64,000 bases of DNA from Sulfurivermis sp040755915. Its GTDB lineage: Bacteria > Pseudomonadota > Gammaproteobacteria > Thiohalomonadales > Thiohalomonadaceae. Each line of letters starts with the position of its first letter. Positions within the stretch are counted from its first letter, which is position 1. Position numbers and translations under genes: made by a program. Below the pieces are notes generated by a model. The model was not told the DNA's origin and did not search any database. It worked only from the letters and a program-made list of their open reading frames with translations. Below, one piece after another: positions 22,620 to 30,025 of this stretch. The stretch spans positions 62,001 through 126,000 of the forward strand of contig JBFLWM010000026.1 of assembly GCA_040755915.1 (NCBI GenBank), written 5' to 3'.

Positions 22620-25181
22620 TTAGCTGGCGCGGTCCACGCGGGCGGTGGCGCTGTACACCACCATGGAGGTCAGCGCGCCCTTGAGCAGGGTCGGGGTGTG
22701 CACCACCACGAACTGATCGCCGTAGGCTTCCTTCTTGCCGGTGAACCGGCCGTTGGAGTCCTTCTGGTTCTCCAGCTCGCCCAGGGTCCAGGGCTTCAAC
22801 ATGCGGAAGCGGACAGTGCCGCGCTCGCCGATCACGGTGCGCACGTCGCCCATGGCCAGGCCCGGGGCGTAGGAGCGGAAGGCCGGAACGTCCTTGATGC
22901 GGCCCAGGTTGCCGTCCGTCATCAGGTCGGTACCGGGGCGCTTGAAGTTGGCGCCGAACTGCTTGGCCTGTTCGATCTGCGTGCGCAGGGTGCCACTCAT
23001 GGCGGCGACGTTCGCCATATAGGCGCGGTCTTCGATGGCGGTCTTGCGCAGGCCGAAGCGGTACAGGAACTCGTCGTACTTGTCGGCCACGGCCAGGGAG
23101 CCCAGGTCACTGTCCCACTTGTAGACGTTGGTCGCGTAGCTGTAGCTGGCGACGATGGCGTGGGTGTTGGTGGGGGCGGTCAGGGCACCGGTCTCGTCCA
23201 CGAAGGAGATTTCGCCCAGGTTGTGGTTCATCACGTAGTACATGCCGGCGGAGACGCCGGGCGCCCACTCATCGATGGCCACAGAGTTGACGGTGACGGT
23301 GATGGGGTACAGCGTGCTGCCCACCTGGTTGCCCTGCAGGTCATAGACCTTCTTCGGGCGGACCACCGGGAAGTTGTCCAGGACGAAGATCGTCTTGGTG
23401 CCATCGGCAGTAGCCACCGCCTCGTTGGTGACGGCCGCGGCGTTGTACTGGTCGGCGGCGTTCAGGTGCTCGTCGAAGATCAGGGTTTCGGTGTCCTCGC
23501 CGATGATGCGCGCCGCGTTGCGGGCGTTCTCGGCGACGATGTCGAAATTGATCTGGCCGTTGCCTACCAGGTAGCGCAACTCGTCCGATACCTCGAAGGC
23601 CAGCTTCTGGGGGATCGGACGAGCCTCTTCCAGTGCCTGCTTGACAGCGGCGCGGGCGATGGGCTGGCCTTCGTACTTGCGGGCGGCGGACGCACCGGCG
23701 GCGCCGGTGTCGCGGTAGGAGTACGGGATCTGCGCCACGGTGGAAAAGGTGTCGGTGCCGACGTCGCACAGGCCCAGGCCGACGAGCTGATACAGGGCCT
23801 CGCGGACCACGGTACGCTCGAAGATGGCCGGCACGGCCACGTCGGAAACCAGCGAATCGCCGGCGGCCAGGCGCTTGTGCGCCTGATACTCCTCGTGCAG
23901 GCGGCGGCCGTTCTGCTGGTCGTACAGCGCCAGAGCCTCCTCGACGATGATCTTGTTCGCCTCGATGGGCGCGCCGTTGGACAGCGCATAGCGGCGATGG
24001 GCCGGCATGCGGTCATAGAGGCGCTTATCGACCTCCTCCTGGAGGGATTTCACCTCGTTGGAGCTGTCCATGGTGATGTGCACCTGGCCGGCGGGGCCGC
24101 GATAACCCATGGATGCCAGCTTCTTGTTGGCGCCCATGCGGTTGCCGAGGGCGATCTGGGTCTCGGCCAGCTTGCGCACCTGGTCCTCGGTCATCTCGGC
24201 GGTGATCAGATCCGCCGCGGCGCTCAGTTCCTTGCGCTCGTCATCGGTCAGGCCTTCCAGCTTCGCGTCGGCCAAGGCCTTGGTAAAGATGCCCACCAGG
24301 GTCTCGCGCTTCTGCTTGGTCTCGGCAAGCTGGCGGGTCTGCTCGGCCTGTTGATCCGCCAGCAGCTTGCGCACGCCTGCCTCGTCCAGGCCGGCAGGGC
24401 CGGCAACGGACAGCTGGATCACCGGGGCGGCGCTGCCGGCGGGAAGCTCCGCCAACTGCTTGGCCAGGTTCTCGCCGGTGACGATGAAGTTCTCCATCAG
24501 GGCGCGGCGCAGGTCATCGGTGGCCAGCGGCTCGGCGGCCTTCTCGAAGGTCTCGCACAGCTGGGTGATCATGGCCTCGGCCAGATTCTTGGCCTGCAGG
24601 GCTTCGCGCAGCTTTTTCAGAAACTCTTTCATGACGATCTTCTCCTCGTTGAGAATTCGGGTAATTCGGTCGGTAAAAAAGGTGGGGGTATCGTCTTCCT
24701 GGCTCTCAGAAAGCGCGATCCGCTCTTGATTCTTGATTACGGGGCGCGGGGTCAGGGCCACGCCAGTGAGGGTGGCGCCAAAGCGGTTGAAAGGGGCCTC
24801 GTTCTGCTCGTAATCGTCCGAATACTCGGGGGATAGATAGACAAACCCCTTATTTCGAACGGCATCAACTCCAAAAGGAGTGAATTCGAACAGACCGCGC
24901 AGCTTGTTTCCGTTTTCCTCCAGCTGTACCTGCGTCACCGTCGCCGCCCCACCCTCTCCAGGGTTGTGAGACAGATCGGCAATGACGTCCTGCCCGATCA
25001 CACGCGCGTCGAAGTTGCGCTTCATCGACAGCAACATGTCCTTGGTAATCTCGAACACCCCATACCGGCGGTCCTTGAATACCCCAGTTCGAGCAACTGT
25101 CAGCCAGCGCTGAGGGGAGTCAGCGCTAAGAGTCCGCGCATCCACGCGGTCGAGAACAAGCCTGAACGATTTATTTGCCAC
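22620..25181 (-). CDS. Head maturation protease-scaffold-major capsid fusion
   Basis: 853 residues from GTG 25181. Residues 1-170 are a Mu gpI-like protease, with catalytic-type His72 (DLSHNPGEGG) and Ser117 (FVYLSPEY). Residues about 184-360 are charged and helical like a scaffold (QKRETLVGIFTKALADAKLEG). Residues about 371-853 look like a major capsid protein (SDVAVPAIFERTVVREALYQ, AGMYYVMNHNLGEISFVDET). In Mu these are separate genes. An internal ATG at codon 184 (24,632) with a GGAGAAG site could produce scaffold-capsid alone. Confidence 0.82.
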   Translation of the reverse strand: MANKSFRLVLDRVDARTLSADSPQRWLTVARTGVFKDRRYGVFEITKDMLLSMKRNFDARVIGQDVIADLSHNPGEGGAATVTQVQLEENGNKLRGLFEFTPFGVDAVRNKGFVYLSPEYSDDYEQNEAPFNRFGATLTGVALTPRPVIKNQERIALSESQEDDTPTFFTDRITRILNEEKIVMKEFLKKLREALQAKNLAEAMITQLCETFEKAAEPLATDDLRRALMENFIVTGENLAKQLAELPAGSAAPVIQLSVAGPAGLDEAGVRKLLADQQAEQTRQLAETKQKRETLVGIFTKALADAKLEGLTDDERKELSAAADLITAEMTEDQVRKLAETQIALGNRMGANKKLASMGYRGPAGQVHITMDSSNEVKSLQEEVDKRLYDRMPAHRRYALSNGAPIEANKIIVEEALALYDQQNGRRLHEEYQAHKRLAAGDSLVSDVAVPAIFERTVVREALYQLVGLGLCDVGTDTFSTVAQIPYSYRDTGAAGASAARKYEGQPIARAAVKQALEEARPIPQKLAFEVSDELRYLVGNGQINFDIVAENARNAARIIGEDTETLIFDEHLNAADQYNAAAVTNEAVATADGTKTIFVLDNFPVVRPKKVYDLQGNQVGSTLYPITVTVNSVAIDEWAPGVSAGMYYVMNHNLGEISFVDETGALTAPTNTHAIVASYSYATNVYKWDSDLGSLAVADKYDEFLYRFGLRKTAIEDRAYMANVAAMSGTLRTQIEQAKQFGANFKRPGTDLMTDGNLGRIKDVPAFRSYAPGLAMGDVRTVIGERGTVRFRMLKPWTLGELENQKDSNGRFTGKKEAYGDQFVVVHTPTLLKGALTSMVVYSATARVDRAS
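24630..24647 (-). promoter_or_regulatory. Internal ribosome site and start within the capsid fusion
   Basis: GAGGAGAAG (24639-24647 on the minus strand) lies 6 bases before ATG 24630-24632, codon 184 of the fusion, exactly at the protease-scaffold boundary. It would give a 670-residue product lacking the protease, comparable to the nested scaffold start within lambda gene C. The site is plain in the sequence; its use is inferred. Confidence 0.6.
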
Positions 25182-25196
25182 CCTAACCCCTTAAAC

Positions 25197-25241
25197 GCAA
25201 AAAGCCCGGCGCACCGCTCCAGGAGCGGCGCGACCGGGCTT
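25197..25241 (-). terminator. Intrinsic terminator upstream of the capsid gene
   Basis: Arms AAGCCCGG (25202-25209) and CCGGGCTT (25234-25241), with an inner CCGCTCC/GGAGCGG stem, followed on the minus strand by TTTTT then GCGTTTAAGG. It should end transcription of the accessory cassette at 25,308-26,884. The T-run ends only about 15 bases before the ribosome site of the capsid gene. Confidence 0.8.
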
Positions 25242-25307
25242 GGTCACCTTCGGTCAGTCAGGTGTCAGGCTATTCGATGTTGCAAGACATTGATAACGGG
25301 AAGGATG

Positions 25308-25601
25308 TCACGAAAGGCCGGCGCGACTGAGGGCGGATCGCTCCAGATCATCGATCTGCTCGGCCACGTCTGGAGGCACTACCACAGTGCGCACCACCCA
25401 GTCGCGCGGGTAGCCGCCCGCACCGCGGTGCTCGCGCATGACCCTGGCAACCGCCGCCCTGGCGGCCTGTCGGGTCAGGCCCTCGCGCACTCCCGCCTCT
25501 GTCGCGCCGATGCCCTCCAGCAGCACGGCGCGGGCCATGCGCAGGGCGCGAGGCTTGAGGCGGGTACGCGCGGCCGCGACGTCGAACTCAGTGGCGTCCA
25601 T
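25308..25601 (-). CDS. TrfB/KorA-like DNA-binding protein
   Basis: 97 residues. A central helix-turn-helix-like segment (ATEAGVREGLTRQAARAAVARVM) followed by YPRDWVVRTVVVPPDVAEQIDDLE closely matches the layout of KorA/TrfB, the plasmid repressors that bind operators and dimerise through the C-terminal end. It is the last gene of a four-gene cassette before a terminator. It may control that cassette. Similarity to plasmid partition regulators hints at transfer from a plasmid. Confidence 0.6.
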   Translation of the reverse strand: MDATEFDVAAARTRLKPRALRMARAVLLEGIGATEAGVREGLTRQAARAAVARVMREHRGAGGYPRDWVVRTVVVPPDVAEQIDDLERSALSRAGLS

Positions 25602-25830
25602 GGCGCGCCTCCATGTAGATATCGCCCGCCTCGCGCATCAGCCGCGCCAGCGCCTGGCCATCCATCCCTGCCAGCGCCTCCAGTCCGGCGATCACCTCGC
25701 CGTCATAGGTGCCCGGCTCATCCTCCGCCGGCGCGAAGCGCACCACAAGGCCGATCTGGTGGATGGCGGTGGCCGCCTCCAGGTCAACGACCCAGCGGCT
25801 GCGCCAGTTGCGGTTGGGGTGATTGGTCAT
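25588..25830 (-). CDS. Small orphan protein in the accessory cassette
   Basis: 80 residues, overlapping the upstream gene by 4 bases and the KorA-like gene by 14. The WVVDLEAATAIHQIGLVVRF region may be a beta-helix unit; the C-terminus is helical (GMDGQALARLMREAGDIYME). No family is recognised. The overlaps show it is translated with its neighbours. Confidence 0.55.
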   Translation of the reverse strand: MTNHPNRNWRSRWVVDLEAATAIHQIGLVVRFAPAEDEPGTYDGEVIAGLEALAGMDGQALARLMREAGDIYMEARHGRH

Positions 25831-26144
25831 TGGCGCGTCCCCGGACCCGCCTGCACGCGCTCAGCGCCCAGGGCGTCCTCGGCTTGTACCTCGGCAATGA
25901 TCTGTTCCTGCACCAGATCGATGGCGCCGCCCCGCGCCCGGTGTTCCATGTACCATGCGGTGAGCAGGGCGCACACGTTGTCCTCTGGCGCGTCGTGGAA
26001 CATGGCGATGTCCAAACCGCTGGCCGCACAGATCGACTCAATGGGCGACCAGTCGAACTCCAAATCACCCGTAATCGGATCGCGGCTCAGATGGAGTGCC
26101 GCAAACTCTAGCCCGTCGGGGATGATTATTTTTACTGCCTGCAT
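25827..26144 (-). CDS. Orphan acidic protein in the accessory cassette
   Basis: 105 residues, acidic. It begins with a strand-helix pattern (KIIIPDGLEFAALHLSRD) and continues FDWSPIESICAASGLDIAMF and a NVCALLTAWYMEHRARGG segment with three cysteines in all. It starts just beyond the hairpin terminator of the 26,192 gene, so it must have its own promoter or be expressed by readthrough. No family is recognised. Confidence 0.55.
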   Translation of the reverse strand: MQAVKIIIPDGLEFAALHLSRDPITGDLEFDWSPIESICAASGLDIAMFHDAPEDNVCALLTAWYMEHRARGGAIDLVQEQIIAEVQAEDALGAERVQAGPGTRQ

Positions 26145-26156
26145 GATTCCCCTCGC

Positions 26157-26184
26157 TGAAAAGGCCCCGCCCGGAGGCGGGGCC
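26157..26184 (-). terminator. Intrinsic terminator after the acidic moron
   Basis: GGCCCCGCC (26163-26171) and GGCGGGGCC (26176-26184) with a 4-base loop, followed on the minus strand by TTTTC. It lies 8 bases past the stop of the gene at 26,192-26,884 and separates that gene from the three smaller genes downstream. Confidence 0.8.
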
Positions 26185-26191
26185 GGATAGA

Positions 26192-26884
26192 TCAGGCGGT
26201 GAATTCGATGCCGTGATCGTCGGCATACTCGGCCGCCGTCTCTGCATCAATGCGACCGTCGTTGAGGAGGGCGCGCAGGTGGTGCGCATCGAGTCCTGCT
26301 CGGTCGCTATCAACATACGACTCAGCCCAGTCCAGCAGCTCATCCTCGACGTCGCCATCCAGGTGTACACCCTCGGATTCGGCGCCAGCCTCAACCTCGC
26401 TGACCGCCTCATCGAGCGGTTTGCCGCTCCAGTTACCCAGCAGGCCGACGCCATCCATCCACTCGCGCGCATCCCACACGCCAGCGCCATCGTTGGAGGT
26501 GTTCAGCTCGCGCTCGAAAATCCGCGCCAACTCGCCGCTCGCCTCGTCGGCGTCATCGTCCAGGTGGCCGACGTGGTTGTTGCCGTCCCACTCCACGGTG
26601 TGCCCCAGGTAGACGCGCTCCAACAGTGCGATCACATCTGCGCGCTCCAACAGGTCGGCCAGCTCATCACCGCGCACAGTGGACGGCACGCTCCAGCGCA
26701 GCGTACGGTTGTGCCACACGTCAGCCGGCGTGCCGCTGATCTCGCCGTCCCAGTCGGCGGACACGGTGCCGTTCTCTGTCATTTCGACGTAGGCGTCCTG
26801 CGCCTCGGACTGGCTCTGGTAGCGGTGATACAGCGGCGCGATTTTTTCGCGGAGGTTGGAGGTATTGATGCTTACGTTGCTCAT
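26192..26884 (-). CDS. Highly acidic orphan protein with its own promoter and terminator
   Basis: 230 residues with roughly 50 Asp/Glu against about 15 Lys/Arg, so strongly negative. No signal peptide, membrane span or catalytic motif is visible. It has an early mixed region (LYHRYQSQSEAQDAYVEM), Trp-containing segments (SADWDGEISGTPADVWHNRT) and an acidic helical C-terminus. A consensus-like promoter, a strong ribosome site (GAGGAG) and a terminator make it an independent unit. Acidic phage proteins can mimic DNA to block restriction or other defences; that is a guess here. Confidence 0.65.
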   Translation of the reverse strand: MSNVSINTSNLREKIAPLYHRYQSQSEAQDAYVEMTENGTVSADWDGEISGTPADVWHNRTLRWSVPSTVRGDELADLLERADVIALLERVYLGHTVEWDGNNHVGHLDDDADEASGELARIFERELNTSNDGAGVWDAREWMDGVGLLGNWSGKPLDEAVSEVEAGAESEGVHLDGDVEDELLDWAESYVDSDRAGLDAHHLRALLNDGRIDAETAAEYADDHGIEFTA

Positions 26885-26949
26885 GGTAACTCTCCTCTGT
26901 CATGCCCCTGGTCCCCGAGGCGCGGTAACAGCGTCGTGCTGATGGTGTA

Positions 26950-26990
26950 ACTGTAGTCCCTCCCGTTTTCCGTGTCAACACTTTTTGACA
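26950..26990 (-). promoter_or_regulatory. Sigma-70-type promoter with overlapping operator palindrome
   Basis: On the minus strand: TTGACA (26973-26978, perfect -35), a 17-base spacer and TACAGT (26950-26955). The -35 is one arm of the palindrome TGTCAA-N6-TTGACA (26973-26990). It drives the acidic gene at 26,192-26,884 with a leader of about 60 bases. A repressor bound to the palindrome would block RNA polymerase. Confidence 0.75.
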
Positions 26991-27007
26991 ACACTTTATA
27001 AAATAAT

Positions 27008-27205
27008 TCAGCGGCGAAGCACCACCCCGCTATACATGACGGGAACATCCACCCACCGCTTGCACCGGCACTTTGCCGCCGCCACCGGGAACAGGCGCAC
27101 CACCCGGGAGGTTATAACCTCGCCATCGAAGATCACCCGCCCGCACTCGCAGTGCACGGGCGGGCGCAGCGGAACCACCTCAGACCTTAATGCCTTTTTG
27201 CTCAT
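27008..27205 (-). CDS. Com-like zinc-ribbon protein
   Basis: 65 residues. Two Cys-x-Cys pairs (HCECGRVIF and KCRCKRWVDV) 26 residues apart resemble the zinc site of the Mu Com family. Mu Com binds mRNA and activates translation of the DNA-modifying gene mom. No mom is seen in the window. It overlaps the end of the head morphogenesis gene by 26 bases, so it belongs to the late operon. Confidence 0.6.
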   Translation of the reverse strand: MSKKALRSEVVPLRPPVHCECGRVIFDGEVITSRVVRLFPVAAAKCRCKRWVDVPVMYSGVVLRR

Positions 27206-28271
27206 AGCGTTTCTTCAGCACCTTCCACGGGGTCTTGATCTCATTTTTCGCCAGTATACCAGCGCGCAGGGCCGCGGCTTTCTGCCTACCCAGGATCGAC
27301 TGCTGGCGGTCCTGTGATTGGTCTGCCAGCCAGGCTATCGGGTCGACCTTCCCTTGTTTGTCCGCTGCGCTGATCTCGTCCTTGAAGACGATCTCCACGA
27401 AGCTGATGGTGTTCGGGTGCGCCGGCCAGGGGCAGGCCTCACGACTTGGATACACGCCGGCGCCGAGGCCGTAGAGGTTCGCACGGGCGTGCATGTCGCA
27501 GATATCCGGCCGCGGGTGGTTCGGGCTGAGCATGAAGCGCCAGCCGGCAAAATCCGGGTGCCCCTCTCCGCTGGCCATGTAGGCCTCGCCGTGGGCCCGG
27601 TTGATCTCAGTACGGAACACGCGCAGAGCGTTGTCGTAGGCGCTGCCATCGCCGGTGAGCAGCAGGTCTGCTGCCTTCTTCGATGCTGCGGCGGCGCTGG
27701 CCATGCCGATCAGGCCCTGCACGTCTGGCGGTACCGGGAGACCGCGCGCCATGAAGTCCTGGGCGGCGCGGCTGGCGCCGTGGCCCTGGATAACGGCTGA
27801 CTGTATCTCCTGGGTCAGTTCATCCTTGGCGCCGCGGTCGAGGCGCCAGAGGCGATCGGACAGCTGCAGCCCATCGGCAGCCGTGAAGGAGTGCACCCAG
27901 CGCACCACATCATCGGCAACTGTCGACAGGTTGCCGGTCCAGGCGGTACCGGCATACGGCGCTACGCCACCCCGCGCCGCCACCAGCAGATCGCGATCCA
28001 GTAGCCCATTGCGCGCCTGGCCGAGTCTATCGATCCGGCCGTTCACGTCCTCGAGCAGTTGCTGCAACACCTCCAGCCGCAGGGTTCCGGTGCGGTCGGC
28101 GTAGCCGGCGATCGCGGCCTCGATGTCGGCCCGGGCCTGCCGGTACAGCGCCTCCAGTTCGGCAGCGCCCTGGCGATCCAGGCGCAGCATGTCGCGCCGA
28201 GCCTTGGCGCTGCCGCGCCGGATCGCTGCCTTGGTGGCGGTGCGTCCGTTGATGGCGAGGGCGTAGATCAT
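27180..28271 (-). CDS. Head morphogenesis protein, SPP1 gp7 / Mu gp30-like
   Basis: 363 residues. It is helical through residue 200, followed by the family's C-terminal domain: the RTEINRAHGEAYM helix, a GWRFMLSPNHPRPDICDMHARANLYG segment with conserved His and Cys, and a PWPAHPNTISFVEIVF end. Such proteins enter the head in a few copies and are needed for assembly or DNA ejection. It follows portal and the nucleotidyltransferase-like gene with 4-base overlaps. Confidence 0.82.
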   Translation of the reverse strand: MIYALAINGRTATKAAIRRGSAKARRDMLRLDRQGAAELEALYRQARADIEAAIAGYADRTGTLRLEVLQQLLEDVNGRIDRLGQARNGLLDRDLLVAARGGVAPYAGTAWTGNLSTVADDVVRWVHSFTAADGLQLSDRLWRLDRGAKDELTQEIQSAVIQGHGASRAAQDFMARGLPVPPDVQGLIGMASAAAASKKAADLLLTGDGSAYDNALRVFRTEINRAHGEAYMASGEGHPDFAGWRFMLSPNHPRPDICDMHARANLYGLGAGVYPSREACPWPAHPNTISFVEIVFKDEISAADKQGKVDPIAWLADQSQDRQQSILGRQKAAALRAGILAKNEIKTPWKVLKKRYEQKGIKV

Positions 28272-28612
28272 GCGGCGCCCTGGTTCTCTGCGCGTGGCAT
28301 CACGCTAATGTCCAGATACGCCCCCCACCACAGCGGCAGCGACCATGCCAGGCGGCCATGCGGCTTTATTCCAGGCTTATCGAGGGGATGGTTCGGTTCT
28401 AGGTCGAACACGTCACCCAGCGCGCGGACAAGCTCAGCAGGGCTGACGGCATCATCTCGCCAAGGCACAGCAACCAGATCAAGGTCCCGTTGCAGGGAGC
28501 CGTGCAAAGCCAATGCATAGCCTAGCAGCCGAGCTTCTTCCGCCAGGCGCGGGTAGATCCCCACCATATAGGCTGGGGCCCACGTTGGCTTTTTCCTGTC
28601 TAGCGTCGTCAA
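28268..28612 (-). CDS. Nucleotidyltransferase-fold-like protein between portal and head genes
   Basis: 114 residues. The segment GYALALHGSLQRDLDLVAVPW has the GS-x3-D-x-D form of minimal nucleotidyltransferases (as in MNT antitoxins), and a later GAYLDISVMP could supply a third acidic residue. It overlaps the portal stop and the head gene start by 4 bases. Relatives occur in many phages with no known role. Activity, if any, on a nucleotide or tRNA is unproven. Confidence 0.7.
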   Translation of the reverse strand: MTTLDRKKPTWAPAYMVGIYPRLAEEARLLGYALALHGSLQRDLDLVAVPWRDDAVSPAELVRALGDVFDLEPNHPLDKPGIKPHGRLAWSLPLWWGAYLDISVMPRAENQGAA

Positions 28613-30015
28613 TTGCTGATGCTCGTCGCGCTCTCGCCTTTCGGCTGATTGCCCGGGGTGATCTTCACCCGTGGCGCCCCCGGCGCCGGGTTGCTGCCGG
28701 TCTCGCCGTCGTCATCATCCGGGTATGGATCCGTGCTCTTTGCCTCGGCCTCGCGCTGCCGCAGCTCGCGCGACGGCGTGAGGCCTGCCGTTTCCCATAC
28801 GGTCTGGCGGCTGGCGCCCAGGGCCTGCAACTTGAGGGCGCGATCTGCGGCTTGGTTCGGGGTTTCGGTGCGGCGCTCGGCGAACAGCACTTCGAAGTCG
28901 AAATTATCCGGGTTCATGCCCTGCAGGAGCAGGTCGAGGCGGAAACCCATCTCGTAGGCCACAGCGGCGGTGTCCTGCATGGCGTCGAGCTCGTCGAAGA
29001 AGTCCTGCTTGAGGTCTTCCAAGATGTCGCGGGAGAGGTCGCCCACGTAGCCGAACAAGCCCTTTGGTGCCGGCGCCGCAGAGAAAAATGTGTCGAGCAG
29101 GTGGGCCACGTCCGCGATCTGGTCCAGGTTGGCGTCGCCCTGGACCGGCGTCACGGCTCCCTTTTTGTTGCTGTAGTAGTTGGTGGTGATCTCCTTCTGG
29201 TTGTCCTCCACCTGGTGGCGGTATGCCTCCAGTTCTTCAGGGCTCGCGCCCTCGAGGACGTGCGACGTACGCAGCGGTGCACGTTCGCGCCGGCGGATAA
29301 CCAGGTCCTCCTCGGTCATCTTGAGTTTGAGCCAGATAGTGCGGGAGGCGTCCAGGTAGGGGCGGCCCATGCAGCCGTGATCGTCGTAGTTGTCCGGCGT
29401 CAGCCGCACCAGGGCGAGGTTCCACAGCGGGAAGGTGGCCACGGCGGCGCCGGTGGTCAGGTCGATCTGGTCGTAGGCCTTCATGGGATCGAGGAACGCG
29501 CCATTTTTCCCCACCGCCGGCCGGATGGTTTCGGACGGCATGCGGATACCGGCCACCACGCGGCCCGCATCGTTGATCACCCATTGCAGCGGCAGGTTGC
29601 CCTCCATCATCAGGCCGCGCATGTCCGATTCCAATTTGTCTGGCCGGTGCAGCTGCAGGCGGCGCTCAAAATCAGCCCAGGCGCGGATCAGGCGCTTGTT
29701 GTCGGAGCTCGTCTTGAGTTTCAAGCCGCCTTTGGTGGCGGCGCGTGCGGTGCGGCCGTGGATCTTCTTCACGCGGGGATCGAGGCGATCCATTTCGCGG
29801 ATGTCGAGGATCGAGGCGCGCAGCTCCGGATCTACCCACATCTGGCTGTAGAGGTAGCGCATGGAGTTTTCCGGCGTGGTGCGCATGCCCCGCTCGGAGT
29901 TGCGGCCACGCAGGGCGCCTGCCTGCCGCATTGCCGCATCGATCGCCGACTTGGGCAGCGAATTGATCCCCATCAGGGCGCGGTATTTCGATTGGATGGT
30001 CAACAGGTCGGCCAT
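28609..30015 (-). CDS. Portal protein
   Basis: 468 residues from ATG 30015 (GAGGTG site); a start at 30,033 would overlap the terminase gene. Position between terminase and the gp7-like protein, length, and the segments LYSQMWVDPELRASILDIREMD, VEDNQKEITTNYYSNKKG (stem-like) and a proline/Asp-rich C-terminus fit a portal of the broad Mu gp29/SPP1 gp6 group. The exact family is uncertain. It is expected to form the dodecameric DNA entry ring. Confidence 0.75.
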   Translation of the reverse strand: MADLLTIQSKYRALMGINSLPKSAIDAAMRQAGALRGRNSERGMRTTPENSMRYLYSQMWVDPELRASILDIREMDRLDPRVKKIHGRTARAATKGGLKLKTSSDNKRLIRAWADFERRLQLHRPDKLESDMRGLMMEGNLPLQWVINDAGRVVAGIRMPSETIRPAVGKNGAFLDPMKAYDQIDLTTGAAVATFPLWNLALVRLTPDNYDDHGCMGRPYLDASRTIWLKLKMTEEDLVIRRRERAPLRTSHVLEGASPEELEAYRHQVEDNQKEITTNYYSNKKGAVTPVQGDANLDQIADVAHLLDTFFSAAPAPKGLFGYVGDLSRDILEDLKQDFFDELDAMQDTAAVAYEMGFRLDLLLQGMNPDNFDFEVLFAERRTETPNQAADRALKLQALGASRQTVWETAGLTPSRELRQREAEAKSTDPYPDDDDGETGSNPAPGAPRVKITPGNQPKGESATSISN

Positions 30016-30025
30016 GGTAGGCACC

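Noticed and set aside
22425..24836. 803-codon open frame on the plus strand
   Set aside because: Antisense to the capsid fusion. GC-rich codons on one strand give long open frames on the other; it has no recognisable domains and runs against the operon.
26985..26990. TTGACA on the plus strand as a rightward promoter
   Set aside because: No -10 at proper spacing and no plus-strand gene follows; it is the second arm of the operator palindrome.
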